From contig NZ_CP114599.1 in assembly GCF_027286305.1 (NCBI RefSeq), forward strand, positions 620,001-684,000: 64,000 nt of DNA. The letters run 5' to 3'. The stretch comes from Phenylobacterium sp. NIBR 498073. Its GTDB lineage: Bacteria > Pseudomonadota > Alphaproteobacteria > Caulobacterales > Caulobacteraceae. Under the pieces are notes generated by a model. The model made no database searches. It was not told the origin of the DNA and saw nothing but the letters and a program-made list of their open reading frames with translations. How positions within the stretch are numbered: position 1 is the stretch's first letter; each line of letters starts with the position of its first letter. The position numbers were made by a program, and so were the translations under genes. Positions 19,282 through 27,807 of this stretch are shown here, one piece after another.

Positions 19282-19666
19282 TGGAATATCCAGCGTTCAG
19301 GCATGAGGAAACGCGCCCGGGCCAGATCTCGTGAAAACGAGGGCGCGGACGTTGGGGCCTGACTGCCGATATTCAGACGAGGACGCCGGCTCGGCGGTTA
19401 GGCCCGGACCTCGAACGCAAGCTCAGACATGAAATCCTCTTTCTTGAGCCGTACCTCGCCATCATGGCGTAGCCGCACGCCGCCGTCCAGGCGCTGGGGC
19501 CGACCACCGAGCACCTGAACGGCTCCGATCGCCTTCCGCATGTGACGGCGGCATGACGGTTGTGTGACATTATGTATTTGATTTAACAAAGAAAAGTATA
19601 AGTTATTCATGGCTCGTTAGCCGAGGGGCGACTAAAGCGCTGCTCGACCCGCGAGAGCCTTGTCCG
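19282..19666. other. Intergenic region with phased TGAC repeats and no convincing gene
   Basis: This 385-bp stretch separates the YjhX-like gene from the hybrid kinase. It holds the three 11-bp-spaced repeats at 19541-19571 and an AT-rich segment at 19570-19612 that could be a promoter. On the minus strand a 47-codon frame (19541-19398) lacks a ribosome site. Inside it, an ATG at 19430 with a good AAGAGGA site encodes only MSELAFEVRA before TAA, so a tiny leader peptide or remnant is possible. Confidence 0.5.
19541..19571. promoter_or_regulatory. Three 11-bp-phased direct repeats, response-regulator-type site
   Basis: On the minus strand the heptamers TGTCACA, CGTCATG and CGTCACA follow one another with four-base spacers (TGAC cores on the plus strand at 19543, 19554 and 19565). 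A period of 11 bp with a 7+4 layout is how PhoB/OmpR-family regulators bind. Whether it serves the kinase gene at 19667 or a minus-strand transcript is not clear. Confidence 0.4.
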
Positions 19667-21271
19667 ATGACCGCCATCTTGCTCGACCTGATCCAGTCGA
19701 TCGCGCCGATCACGCCGGAGACCCTGGGCCAGGACGTCTATGACCGCTTCCAGGCCGAGCCGGACACTCTGGCGATCGCCGTGATCGACGAGGAGGGCCG
19801 CCCCGTCGGCCTGGTCGAACGCAATGCCTTCTTCGTGGCCATGGCCGCCCACTATGGCCGGGCGCTCTACGCCCTGCGGCCGATCTCGCTGTTGATGAAC
19901 GCCGCGCCGCTGGTGGCCGAAGGCGACACCGCGGTGGCCGAGTTCTGCGGCGACGTGCTGGCCGACCGCTCCAGCGAAGTGATGAAGGGCTTCGTGGTGG
20001 TCAGCGGCGGCCGCTACGCCGGGGTCGGCTCGACGCTCGCCCTGCTGCAGGCGACCAGCGCCGCCAACCGCGCCCACGCCGAGGAGATGACCCGGCTGGC
20101 CGACACGCTCAACCAGGCCAAGCTCGAGGCGCAGAGCGCGCTGACCGCCAAGTCGCAGTTCCTGGCGGTGATGAGCCACGAGATCCGCACGCCGCTGAAC
20201 GGGGTGCTGGCCATCGCCGACATCCTGCAGCGGCGGCTGGGCGACCCGGCGCTGAAGCCCTACGTGGCCACCATCCAGGATTCCGGCCAGACCTTGCTGC
20301 GGCTGCTGACCGACGCCCTCGACTTCAGCCGCGCCGACGCCGGCCAGCTGGAGCTTGCCGAGGACAGCTTCCACCTGCCGGGCCTGCTCGACGACCTCTC
20401 GGCGCTGTGGACCGCGCGGGCCGAGCTCAAGGGGCTGAGCCTCGACTTCCGCTACGATGGCGCGCTCGACCAGTGGGTGCTGGGCGATGCGGTGCGGATC
20501 AAGCAGGTGTTCAACAACCTGATCGGCAACGCCCTGAAGTTCACCCGCCAGGGCGGCGTGCTGGTGCTGCTGGCGGCCCGTCGCAGCGACGTGCATGTGC
20601 TGATCGAGGGCGAGGTGCGCGACAGCGGCGTCGGCATCCCCGCCGACCGGCTGGGCGCGATCTTCCAGCCGTTCAGCCAGACCGAGGCCGGCGTGCGCGA
20701 GGGCGGCGCGGGGCTGGGCCTGTCGATCTGCCGCCAGCTGGTCGAGCAGATGGGCGGCGCCATCGGGGTCGAGAGCGATTCCGGCGGCACGGCGTTCCGC
20801 TTCGAATTTCCGCTGTTCGACCTGCCGGCCCCGAGCCAGGCCGAGATCGCCGCCGAGCCGGACCTCAGCGGCGGCCCCGGCGGCCTGCACGTGCTGATCG
20901 CCGATGACAACGCGACCAACCGCCTGGTGGCCGAGACGCTGTGCGGCATGTTCGGCTGCACCAGCGAAAGCGTCGAGGACGGCGAACAGGCGGTCAGCGC
21001 CGCGGCCTCCGGGCGCTTCGACCTGGTGCTCATGGATATCAAGATGCCGAACCTCGACGGCGTGGGCGCCACGCGGCGCATCCGCGGCCTGGCCGGGGCG
21101 GCGGCGGAGGTGCCGATCCTGGCGATCACCGCCAACGCCGATCCGTGGGACGCGGCCAACTACCTGGCCCAGGGCATGGACGGGGTGGTCGAAAAGCCGA
21201 TCAAGGCCGAGCGCCTGCTCAGCGCCATCAGCAGTCTGTTCCTTCAGGACGCGGAGTCGGTGGCCGCTTGA
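19667..21271 (+). CDS. Hybrid sensor histidine kinase/response regulator
   Basis: A 534-residue soluble protein. Residues ~15-130 resemble a CBS-pair sensor (LAIAVIDEEGRPVGLVERNAF ... PLVAEGDTAVAEF), followed by a helical linker, a HisKA dimerisation domain with H-box SHEIRTPLNGV near 168, and an ATPase domain with N-box QVFNNLIGNALKFT, DSGVGIP and GAGLGLSICRQL. A C-terminal receiver near 405-520 has IADDNATNR, phosphorylatable Asp in VLMDIKMPNLDG, and the ITANA and EKPI segments. No membrane helix, so it senses a cytoplasmic signal. No partner regulator is adjacent, so it is an orphan, likely passing phosphate through a shared phosphotransferase. Confidence 0.92.
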   Translation: MTAILLDLIQSIAPITPETLGQDVYDRFQAEPDTLAIAVIDEEGRPVGLVERNAFFVAMAAHYGRALYALRPISLLMNAAPLVAEGDTAVAEFCGDVLADRSSEVMKGFVVVSGGRYAGVGSTLALLQATSAANRAHAEEMTRLADTLNQAKLEAQSALTAKSQFLAVMSHEIRTPLNGVLAIADILQRRLGDPALKPYVATIQDSGQTLLRLLTDALDFSRADAGQLELAEDSFHLPGLLDDLSALWTARAELKGLSLDFRYDGALDQWVLGDAVRIKQVFNNLIGNALKFTRQGGVLVLLAARRSDVHVLIEGEVRDSGVGIPADRLGAIFQPFSQTEAGVREGGAGLGLSICRQLVEQMGGAIGVESDSGGTAFRFEFPLFDLPAPSQAEIAAEPDLSGGPGGLHVLIADDNATNRLVAETLCGMFGCTSESVEDGEQAVSAAASGRFDLVLMDIKMPNLDGVGATRRIRGLAGAAAEVPILAITANADPWDAANYLAQGMDGVVEKPIKAERLLSAISSLFLQDAESVAA

Positions 21272-21320
21272 CCCTCACGCTGCGGGATAGCTGCTTGTCC
21301 ACGCCGTAACGGCGGAGGGC

Positions 21321-21683
21321 ATGATGAGCGTCTACACCGTCAGCGAGCTGGCCGGACTCTCGTGCGTCTCGGTGCGCACCCTGCGCCACTACGACGAGAT
21401 CGGGCTGCTGAAGCCGGCCACGGTCGGGCAGAACGGCTATCGCTACTACGGCGAGTCCGAACTGCTGCGTCTGCAGCAGATCCTGTTCCACCGCGAACTG
21501 GGGCTGCGGCTGGAGGACATCCGCCGCGCCCTCGACGCCCCGGACGCTCCCGCCTACCGGGTCCTGGCCGACATGTACGCCGATCATCCCGACTTCCGGG
21601 CCAGGTACGAGGGCCGCGCGACCGGGTTCGCCGACTACCTGGTCGCGGCCATGCGCGCCTTCGCCGAATCCCGCCTGAGTTGA
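21321..21683 (+). CDS. Short MerR-family regulator with a TipA-like but mid-deleted layout
   Basis: A 120-residue protein. Residues 1-73 form a normal MerR DNA-binding domain (VYTVSELAGLSCVSVRTLRH, YRYYGESELLRLQQILFHRE, LGLRLEDIRRAL). In TipA-type regulators this is followed by a ~40-residue dimerisation coiled coil and a ~140-residue TipAS drug-binding domain. Here it jumps directly to YRVLADMYADHPDFRARYEG and GFADYLVAAMRAFAE, which resemble the last helices of TipAS. The frame is intact and GGAGG precedes the ATG, so expression is plausible, but dimerisation by the usual helix is impossible. Alternative start at 21324. Confidence 0.82.
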   Translation: MMSVYTVSELAGLSCVSVRTLRHYDEIGLLKPATVGQNGYRYYGESELLRLQQILFHRELGLRLEDIRRALDAPDAPAYRVLADMYADHPDFRARYEGRATGFADYLVAAMRAFAESRLS

Positions 21684-21740
21684 GGTTGCCTGCGCCGGCG
21701 GCATGGGCGAGGGTCCAGGCCGAACGGCGCGGAGGCGTGG

Positions 21741-22790
21741 ATGGCGAGCTACAGGGCTCGGCTGACGAAGGATGTCGACGAATGGATCGCCGCCGGGCTG
21801 GTGCCGGCGGCGAACCGGCAGGCGATCCTGGACCGGGTGTCGGACGGCCGGCGGATCGACGCCTCGGCCGCCCTGGCGGTGATCGGGGCGCTGCTGCTGG
21901 GGGCCGCGGCCATCGCCTTCGTGGCCGCCAACTGGGGCGCGATCCCGCGGCTCCCGCGCTTCGGGCTGATCGTCGGACTGTTCGTGGCCACGGCCGGCGG
22001 GGGGGCCTGGGCCGCGAGGGCTGGCCGCCCCCTGCTGAGCAACACCCTGCTGGCGGTGGCGGCGCTGGTCTACGCCGCGGCCATCGGCCTGACCGGCCAG
22101 ATCTTCGACATCGCCGGCGATCCGCAGCGCGCGCTGCGCAGCGCGGGCCTGGCCGCCGCCCTGCTGACGGTCGCAGGACGCTCCAGCGCCGCGGGCGTCG
22201 TCGCCCTGGCCCTGCTGGGCTTCGGCGAGTTCGCCGGCCGCTTCGATGGCGGCGAGAGCCGCTGGCTGATCTTCGCCGCCCCGGTCGGGATGGGCTTAGC
22301 CTGGTTGTGGAACTCCAAGCCGCTGGCGCACGCCTCGGCCCTGGCGTTGATCGTCGGGCTGGTGGCGGCGATCGCCCAGTTCGAGCGCTGGGGCGCGACC
22401 AGCCTGCTGGTCAGCAGCGCGGTGCTGGCGGTGCTGGCCGCCGGCGCCCGGCAGCTGGGCGAGCGGCGCACGGCGCTGATCTTCCTGCTGTGGTTCGTCT
22501 GGGGCGCGCTGGTCTTCTACGGCGTCGCCGGGTTCGACGAGTTCAAGGGCGGGGGGCTGATCGCCCACCGCGCGGCCTGGCTGCTGATCTCGGGCGGGGT
22601 GATCGCGCTCGGTATGCATGACCGCCAGGGCATGGTCACGGCCGCCGGCGTGGTTTCGATGATCGCGGCGGTCTGCGCGATCCTGTTCGACCTGGGGCTG
22701 GGCCTGATGACCGCAGCCGGGCTGTTCGCGGTCTGCGCGCTGATCGCGCTGATCGCTGGCGGCCTGACCCGGCGGAGGGGCAAGCCATGA
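21741..22790 (+). CDS. DUF2157 multi-spanning membrane protein
   Basis: A 349-residue protein. A short soluble N-terminus (WIAAGLVPAANRQAILDRVSDGRRID) typical of DUF2157 is followed by about ten hydrophobic helices, the first at ASAALAVIGALLLGAAAIAF and the conserved GLTGQIFDIAGDP segment near residue 117. Function is unknown; the family is usually paired with a GDYXXLXY protein, as here. The stop overlaps the next start as ATGA. It begins 57 bp after the short MerR gene and may share its transcript. Confidence 0.85.
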   Translation: MASYRARLTKDVDEWIAAGLVPAANRQAILDRVSDGRRIDASAALAVIGALLLGAAAIAFVAANWGAIPRLPRFGLIVGLFVATAGGGAWAARAGRPLLSNTLLAVAALVYAAAIGLTGQIFDIAGDPQRALRSAGLAAALLTVAGRSSAAGVVALALLGFGEFAGRFDGGESRWLIFAAPVGMGLAWLWNSKPLAHASALALIVGLVAAIAQFERWGATSLLVSSAVLAVLAAGARQLGERRTALIFLLWFVWGALVFYGVAGFDEFKGGGLIAHRAAWLLISGGVIALGMHDRQGMVTAAGVVSMIAAVCAILFDLGLGLMTAAGLFAVCALIALIAGGLTRRRGKP

Positions 22791-23368
22791 TCGCCAGCCT
22801 GCCCCTGCGTATCGCCGCCGCGGCCGCCGTCCTGGTGCTGTTGCTGGTCGGGGTGGTGCTGCGCGAGAACGCCGCTCGCGCCGCCGGCCGCGAGGTTCTG
22901 CTGCCGATGGAGGCGGTCGACCCGCGCGACCTGCTGACCGGCCACTATGTGGCCCTGCGCCTGTCGCAACAGCTGGCGCTGGGCCTGTCCTGCCCGCATG
23001 AGCGCACGAGCTTCGAGGAGGGCGGCTGGATCGGGTTGAAGCCGGCTGGCGGCCATTACCGGTTCGTCGGCGTCGGGGCGAGCCGCCAGGCCGCCCTGGC
23101 CGGCGGCGCGCAGCTGGCGGTGCGCGGCGGCGTCTATTGCTCGCGCACCACCTTCGGCGACGCCGAGGCCGACGTGGTCACCCTGGACATCGGCGTCGAC
23201 CGCTTCCACGCCGATCAGGACGAGGCCCTGGCCATCGAAAAGGCGCTGCGGCAGCGCCGCCAGGGCGAGGCCCCGGCCTTCGCGGTGGTGTCGGTCGGCG
23301 ACGACGGCCGCGCGCGACTGAAGGGCGTGATCGTCGACGGCAAGCGCACCGACCTGACCTGGTGGTGA
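22787..23368 (+). CDS. GDYXXLXY-family membrane-anchored protein
   Basis: A 193-residue protein with one N-terminal membrane helix (LRIAAAAAVLVLLLVGVVL) and an extracytoplasmic domain. The signature normally GDYxxLxY appears here as TGHYVALRL near residue 48, preceded by MEAVDPRDLL, a conserved feature. A second conserved part is VDGKRTDLTWW at the C-terminus. Role unknown. Translationally coupled to the DUF2157 gene; the two are almost always neighbours and probably form one complex. Confidence 0.83.
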   Translation: MIASLPLRIAAAAAVLVLLLVGVVLRENAARAAGREVLLPMEAVDPRDLLTGHYVALRLSQQLALGLSCPHERTSFEEGGWIGLKPAGGHYRFVGVGASRQAALAGGAQLAVRGGVYCSRTTFGDAEADVVTLDIGVDRFHADQDEALAIEKALRQRRQGEAPAFAVVSVGDDGRARLKGVIVDGKRTDLTWW

Positions 23369-23387
23369 GCGGGCCCCGTTCCCGGGG

Positions 23388-23524
23388 TGTCATCCCGGTT
23401 TCGGCGTAGCCGAAGACCGGGACCCATTCGCGTCTGAGTCTTGGTGAGTGGGGCGCGGCCGAACCGCATCCCGATCCATCCGGTGTTCATAGGTCCCGGT
23501 CTTGCTTCGCAAACCGGGATGACA
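23388..23524. repeat. Composite REP-like palindromic repeat, copy C
   Basis: Starts TGTCATCCCGGTTTCGGCGT and ends CGCAAACCGGGATGACA. The left end contains the hairpin CGGCGTAGCCG. The right end matches copy A reversed. It fills the space between the convergent GDYXXLXY gene and mutL. Confidence 0.85.
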
Positions 23525-23532
23525 CTCTCTGC

Positions 23533-25413
23533 TCAGCGCCGCCCGAACAGCCGCTCGATGTCGGCGAGCTTCAGTTCCACATAGGTCGGGCGGCCGTGGT
23601 TGCACTGGCCCGAATGGGGTGTGGCCTCCATCTGGCGCAGCAGGGCGTTCATCTCCGGCGCGGTCAGCCGTCGGCCCGCCCGAACCGAGCCGTGGCAGGC
23701 CATGGTTCCGCAGACCTCGGCCAGTCGTTCCTTGAGCGCCAGGGCCTGGCCGTTCTCCGACAGGTCGTCGGCGATGTCGCGGATCAGACCGGCGACGTCG
23801 GTCTCGCCCAGCAGGGCCGGGGTCTCGCGCACCAGCACCGCGCCGGGACCGAACGACTCGACCACCAGGCCCATGTCCTCCAGCTCGGGGCTGCGCGCGA
23901 CCACCCGCTCGGCCTCGGCCGGGTCGAGCTCGACCACCTCAGGCAGCAGCAGCACCTGGCGGGCGACGCCGCCGCCTTCCATCTGAACCTTCATCTGTTC
24001 GTAGACGAGGCGCTCGTGCGCGGCGTGCTGGTCGACGATCACCACCCCGTCGCGAGTCTGGGCGACGATGTAGGTCTCGTGCACCTGGGCGCGGGCCGCG
24101 CCCAGCGGGAAGTCGACCGGATCGAACGCCACGCTCGCGGGCGGTGCCTCCTGCAGGCCGGGCGTGTAGTCCTGCGGCAGCGGCGCCCACTCAGGCGCCG
24201 GCTCAGCGCGGGCCGAGACCGCGGTCAGGCCGGGCAGGCTCTGCGTCGCTGCGGCGATGGCCGGCGCCCAGCCGCCGGCCTGCCAGGCCGAGAAGCCCTG
24301 GGCCGAGGGCTGCGGCGGCGGGTAGCTCGGCTGCGGCGACCAGCCGGGGCGCAGGTTGGAGAGCGTGTCGCTGGCGACCGTCGTGGCCGCGCGGTGGCCG
24401 GCCCCGGCGAGCGCGTGGCGCAGGCCGCCGACGATCAGGCCGCGCACCAGCGCCGGATCGCGGAAGCGCACCTCGGCCTTGGCCGGGTGGACGTTGACGT
24501 CGACCAGCGACGGATCGAGATCGAGATAGAGCGCCACCAGCGGATGGCGGTCGCGGGCCAGGAAGTCGGCATAGGCGCCGCGCAGGGCGCCCTGGAGTAG
24601 GCGATCGCGAACGGGCCGGCCGTTCACGAACAGGTACTGGTGGGCGCTGTTGCCGCGGTTGAAGGTCGGCAGGCCGGCGAACCCGGTCAGCCGCACGCCC
24701 TCGCGCTCGTGGTCGATCTCCAGGGCGTTGTCCGAGAACTCGCGCCCCATGATCGAGGACAGCCGCGCCAGCCGGCCTTCCGGCGCCTTGCTCTCGGCCG
24801 GCAGCCGCAGGGTGCGGCGCCCGTCGAGGTCGAGGGCGAAGGACACCGCCTCGTGAGCCATGGCCTGGCGCTTGATCTCGTCGGCGATGGCCAGCGCTTC
24901 GGAGCGCTCGGACTTCATGAACTTCAGCCGCGCCGGCGTGGCGTAGAACAGGTCCCGCACCTCGACCCGCGCCCCGTGCGGGCCTGGGAAACCGGAGGGC
25001 GTCACCGGCCCGACGGTCCCGCCCTCGACCAGGATGGCGTGGGCGTCGGCGGCGCCCTTGGCGCGCGAGGAAATCGACAGCCGCGCCACCGAGCCGATCG
25101 AGGGCAGCGCCTCGCCGCGGAAGCCCAGGGTGTGGATGTGCAGCAGGTCGTAGTCGCCGGCGTCGTCGGGGGCGAGCTTGGAGGTCGCATGCCGCTCGAT
25201 AGCCAGAGCCAGCTCGTCGGCCGACAGGCCGCAGCCGTCGTCGGCGACCAGGATGCGGGTCAGCCCGCCGCCGTCAGCCTGCACCTCGATGGAACGCGAA
25301 CCGGCGTCCAGTGCGTTCTCCACCAGTTCCTTGATGGCGCTCGCAGGGCGCTCGACCACCTCGCCGGCGGCGATGCGGTTCACGGTTTCGGGCGGAAGGC
25401 GGCGGATGGGCAT
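23533..25413 (-). CDS. mutL: DNA mismatch repair protein MutL
   Basis: Couples MutS mismatch recognition to strand removal. The 626-residue product has the GHKL ATPase in the first ~330 residues: [52 protein letters not shown], then the transducer domain ([27 protein letters not shown]). A Pro/Ala/Gln-rich linker precedes the C-terminal dimerisation domain with [17 protein letters not shown] and the final [18 protein letters not shown]. The ACHGSVRAG segment and CNHGRP are the zinc/endonuclease-type region of non-enteric MutL. ATG at 25413 is preferred to GTG at 25419. Confidence 0.95.
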   Translation of the reverse strand: MPIRRLPPETVNRIAAGEVVERPASAIKELVENALDAGSRSIEVQADGGGLTRILVADDGCGLSADELALAIERHATSKLAPDDAGDYDLLHIHTLGFRGEALPSIGSVARLSISSRAKGAADAHAILVEGGTVGPVTPSGFPGPHGARVEVRDLFYATPARLKFMKSERSEALAIADEIKRQAMAHEAVSFALDLDGRRTLRLPAESKAPEGRLARLSSIMGREFSDNALEIDHEREGVRLTGFAGLPTFNRGNSAHQYLFVNGRPVRDRLLQGALRGAYADFLARDRHPLVALYLDLDPSLVDVNVHPAKAEVRFRDPALVRGLIVGGLRHALAGAGHRAATTVASDTLSNLRPGWSPQPSYPPPQPSAQGFSAWQAGGWAPAIAAATQSLPGLTAVSARAEPAPEWAPLPQDYTPGLQEAPPASVAFDPVDFPLGAARAQVHETYIVAQTRDGVVIVDQHAAHERLVYEQMKVQMEGGGVARQVLLLPEVVELDPAEAERVVARSPELEDMGLVVESFGPGAVLVRETPALLGETDVAGLIRDIADDLSENGQALALKERLAEVCGTMACHGSVRAGRRLTAPEMNALLRQMEATPHSGQCNHGRPTYVELKLADIERLFGRR

Positions 25414-25477
25414 GGTCACGCTTCGGTTAGCTGGTCACTATATGGTGATTCCGGGGGGCAAGTCTGGAAGGTGGTCC

Positions 25478-26461
25478 GTGAAACCGACCCTTGGCGTGGC
25501 GCTGGCCGCCGTCATTCTCGCGTCTCCCGTCTCGGCCCAGGCGCCGCTGGTCCCGGCGGCGGCCCTGCCGGCCGGGGTCGTCGACCCGAACGAGACCCTG
25601 GTCGAGGAGCTGGTGGTCACCGCGCGCCTGCCGGGGCCGGCCTGGTGGCGGGTCTCCAACGGGACCTCCACCGTCTACGTGCTCGGCGCTCCGACCGTGG
25701 CGCCCAAGCGCCAGCAATGGGACCGCCTGCAGTTCGATCGCCATCTGCAAGGCGCCAATGCGGTCATCCTGCCGTTCACCGGGCTGAAGGTGAAGCTGGC
25801 CGGCGCTCCGGGGGCGGCGATCAGCTACCTGCGCCTGAAGTCGAGCAAGCCGTTCGAGGACAGCCTCGATCCGGCTGAGCGGGCGCGGTTCGCAGCGGTC
25901 CGCGGCAAGCTCGGCCAGCCCGCCGACCATTACAAGACCAAGCACCCGCTGGCCGCGGCCCTGATGCTGACCGACGATTATCGGGAGAAGGAGAACCTCA
26001 CCACCGCCGACCCGACCAAGCTGATCAAGCTGCTCGCCCAGCAGGGCGGCGTGAAGGTGGTGCAGCGCTCCTATGATCTTGGTCCGCTGCTGGGGGCGGT
26101 CACCCGCACCTCGCAGGCGGCCGGCGAGGCGTGCCTGGACGAGGTGATGGGCGAGATCGAGGCCGGGCCGGGGCGCACCCTGGCCGCCTCGCGCGCCTGG
26201 GCCGACGGCGACGTCGCCGGCGCGCTGGGGGCCGAGCGCAGCTACGAGCGCTGCATCGCTGTCACCCCTGGGGCGCTGACCTTCGACGCGCGGGTGAAGA
26301 GGGATCTGGCCAAGGACATCGAGGCGGCCCTCAAGAGCCCCGGCCACGCCATCGCCGTCGCCCCGCTGCGCACCCTGCTGGCGCAAGGCGGCGTGCTCGA
26401 TCAGCTGCGCGCCAAGGGCTACGAGGTGAAGACGCCGGGGGATGTGGAAGCGGATGACTAA
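25478..26461 (+). CDS. TraB/GumN-family secreted protein
   Basis: A 327-residue protein with a signal peptide when started at GTG 25478 (MKPTLGVALAAVILASPVSAQA). The mature part matches the TraB/GumN fold: WWRVSNGTSTVYVLGAPTVAP, a long helical centre and ERSYERCIAVTPG and AIAVAPLRTLLAQGGVLDQLRAKGYEV at the end. The family has a Tiki-like protease fold; the usual GxxH motif is here VLGAPT, so the typical metal-binding histidine seems missing and activity is doubtful. ATG at 25442 would extend the signal peptide and is less likely. Divergent from mutL, about 60 bp apart. Confidence 0.8.
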   Translation: MKPTLGVALAAVILASPVSAQAPLVPAAALPAGVVDPNETLVEELVVTARLPGPAWWRVSNGTSTVYVLGAPTVAPKRQQWDRLQFDRHLQGANAVILPFTGLKVKLAGAPGAAISYLRLKSSKPFEDSLDPAERARFAAVRGKLGQPADHYKTKHPLAAALMLTDDYREKENLTTADPTKLIKLLAQQGGVKVVQRSYDLGPLLGAVTRTSQAAGEACLDEVMGEIEAGPGRTLAASRAWADGDVAGALGAERSYERCIAVTPGALTFDARVKRDLAKDIEAALKSPGHAIAVAPLRTLLAQGGVLDQLRAKGYEVKTPGDVEADD

Positions 26462-26468
26462 GTCCAGA

Positions 26469-26587
26469 TCCTCCCCCCGTGGGGGGAGGTGGATCGGCGC
26501 GGAGCGTCGAGACGGAGGGGGACTGCTCTCGGTGAGCGTCAGGGTCCCCCTCAGTCAGCCGTTCGGCTGACAGCTCCCCCTGAGGCG
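26469..26587. repeat. Intergenic palindromic repeat, CCTCCCCC family
   Basis: A 119-bp element made of facing segments: CTCCCCCCGTGGGGGGAG at its left edge, GACGGAGGGGGAC matched by GTCCCCCTC in the middle, and CAGCCGTTCGGCTG near the right edge. It resembles the G/C-block intergenic repeats common in Caulobacterales and related groups. It lies between two convergent genes. It is unrelated in sequence to the TGTCATCCCGG repeats. Confidence 0.7.
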
Positions 26588-26603
26588 GGAGCATCTGCTC
26601 GTC

Positions 26604-27176
26604 TTACAGGCCCGGCAGCTTGATGCGGGTCTGCTTCTCGCGGGAGATGACGACGGGCTTGTCGCCGGTCAAGCTCTTGATCTTGGCTTCCTCGGCGGCC
26701 GGATCGACCGGGGCCGGGACGTTGTCGCCGGCCGCGGCCACGACCGCGGCGCTGCTGCCGGCGGTGTCGCCCGGCTTCCAGAACATCACCTTGTCGGCGA
26801 ACGACTTGTCCTTGTGGGCCAGGGCGCCGGTCTCGTCGTCGACGACGTAGCGGATCAGCGGGTCGGCCTTGTCGGCGCCGGCCTTGGCGACCAGCAGCTT
26901 CTCGCCGTCCGAGCGGGCCTGGGCCTCGCGCGAGCCGAGCAGGGCGTTGCGCGCGGCGCTTTCCGGCTGCAGCTCCTGCGGCCGCGGTTCACCGGGCGCC
27001 GGCGGGCGCAGGGCGTATTCCGGCGGCACCACCAGCGGGGCCTTCGACACCACGCGGAACTCGTCAGGGGTGACCTTGGTCATGCCCAGGGCGTTGCGGG
27101 TGGAATTGCAGCCCGCGAGGCCAAGGCCGGTCGCCGCGACGAGGGCGGACGCGACGAGCACACGGTTCAGACGCAT
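26604..27176 (-). CDS. DUF3035 lipoprotein (possible BamF-like outer-membrane subunit)
   Basis: A 190-residue lipoprotein: MRLNRVLVASALVAATGLGLAGC has the lipobox LAGC, so Cys23 is the lipidated residue. The mature part begins NSTRNALGMTKVTPDEFRVV and APLVVPPEYALRPPAPGEP, the hallmark of DUF3035, followed by a Lys/Ala-rich tail. In Caulobacter a DUF3035-type lipoprotein has been described, to my recollection, as part of the BAM complex (BamF); I treat that as a hypothesis. It is downstream of lspA, the enzyme that matures lipoproteins, in the same operon. Confidence 0.82.
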   Translation of the reverse strand: MRLNRVLVASALVAATGLGLAGCNSTRNALGMTKVTPDEFRVVSKAPLVVPPEYALRPPAPGEPRPQELQPESAARNALLGSREAQARSDGEKLLVAKAGADKADPLIRYVVDDETGALAHKDKSFADKVMFWKPGDTAGSSAAVVAAAGDNVPAPVDPAAEEAKIKSLTGDKPVVISREKQTRIKLPGL

Positions 27177-27255
27177 CAACTTTGAGTCTCCGAAAGCCGC
27201 CCCCCGGCGGTGAAGGGTGGGTAAATAGCGCATACGGGCATACCCGCCAACGCGA

Positions 27256-27753
27256 TTAAGCAGCCGATTCCTTACGCAGGGAATCGAGCAACAAGAAGAC
27301 GACGCCGATGGTGATGGCGCTGTCGGCGACGTTGAACACCCAGGGGAAGAACCCCAGGCGCTGGAAATCCAGGAAATCGACCACCGCCCCGAAGCGGATG
27401 CGGTCGATGGCGTTGCCGATCGCGCCGCCGATCACCAGGCCCAGGCCCACGCCCAGCAAGGGACGGTGGGCCTTGCGGACCCAGATGGCCAGGGCGACGG
27501 CCACGCAGATCGAGAACAGGGTCAGGATCCAGCGCACCAGGTCGGCGTCGGCGCGGAACAGGCCGAAGCTGACGCCGCGGTTCCAGACCATGGTCAGCGA
27601 GAACGGCCCGGCGATCGGCGTCGAGAACCGCGCGGGCAGGTCGTAGACATAGAGGATCCAGTACTTCGACAGCTGGTCGGCCAGGATCACGAAGGCGGCC
27701 AGGCCATAGGCCGCCCAGCCGAGTTTGGAGATGGACTTCAAGAGTGCTCCCAT
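27256..27753 (-). CDS. lspA: Lipoprotein signal peptidase (signal peptidase II)
   Basis: Inner-membrane aspartyl protease that removes lipoprotein signal peptides. The 165-residue protein has four membrane helices, the LADQLSKYWIL segment near residue 24, NRGVSFGLF near 59, and the catalytic aspartates in IGNAIDRIRFGAVVDFLDF and FNVADSAITIG. Length normal. Its order after ileS is widely conserved. Downstream is a DUF3035 lipoprotein that is itself a substrate. Confidence 0.95.
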   Translation of the reverse strand: MGALLKSISKLGWAAYGLAAFVILADQLSKYWILYVYDLPARFSTPIAGPFSLTMVWNRGVSFGLFRADADLVRWILTLFSICVAVALAIWVRKAHRPLLGVGLGLVIGGAIGNAIDRIRFGAVVDFLDFQRLGFFPWVFNVADSAITIGVVFLLLDSLRKESAA

Positions 27754-27807
27754 TTTCCGGTCGCCCCGCCGGAGCGACCGGAACTGTGGTTTATCCTGCG
27801 GCCGGGC

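Noticed and set aside
25178..25477. Extended N-terminus of the TraB/GumN-like protein overlapping mutL
   Set aside because: It would be antisense to mutL, and the GTG at 25478 gives a proper signal peptide.
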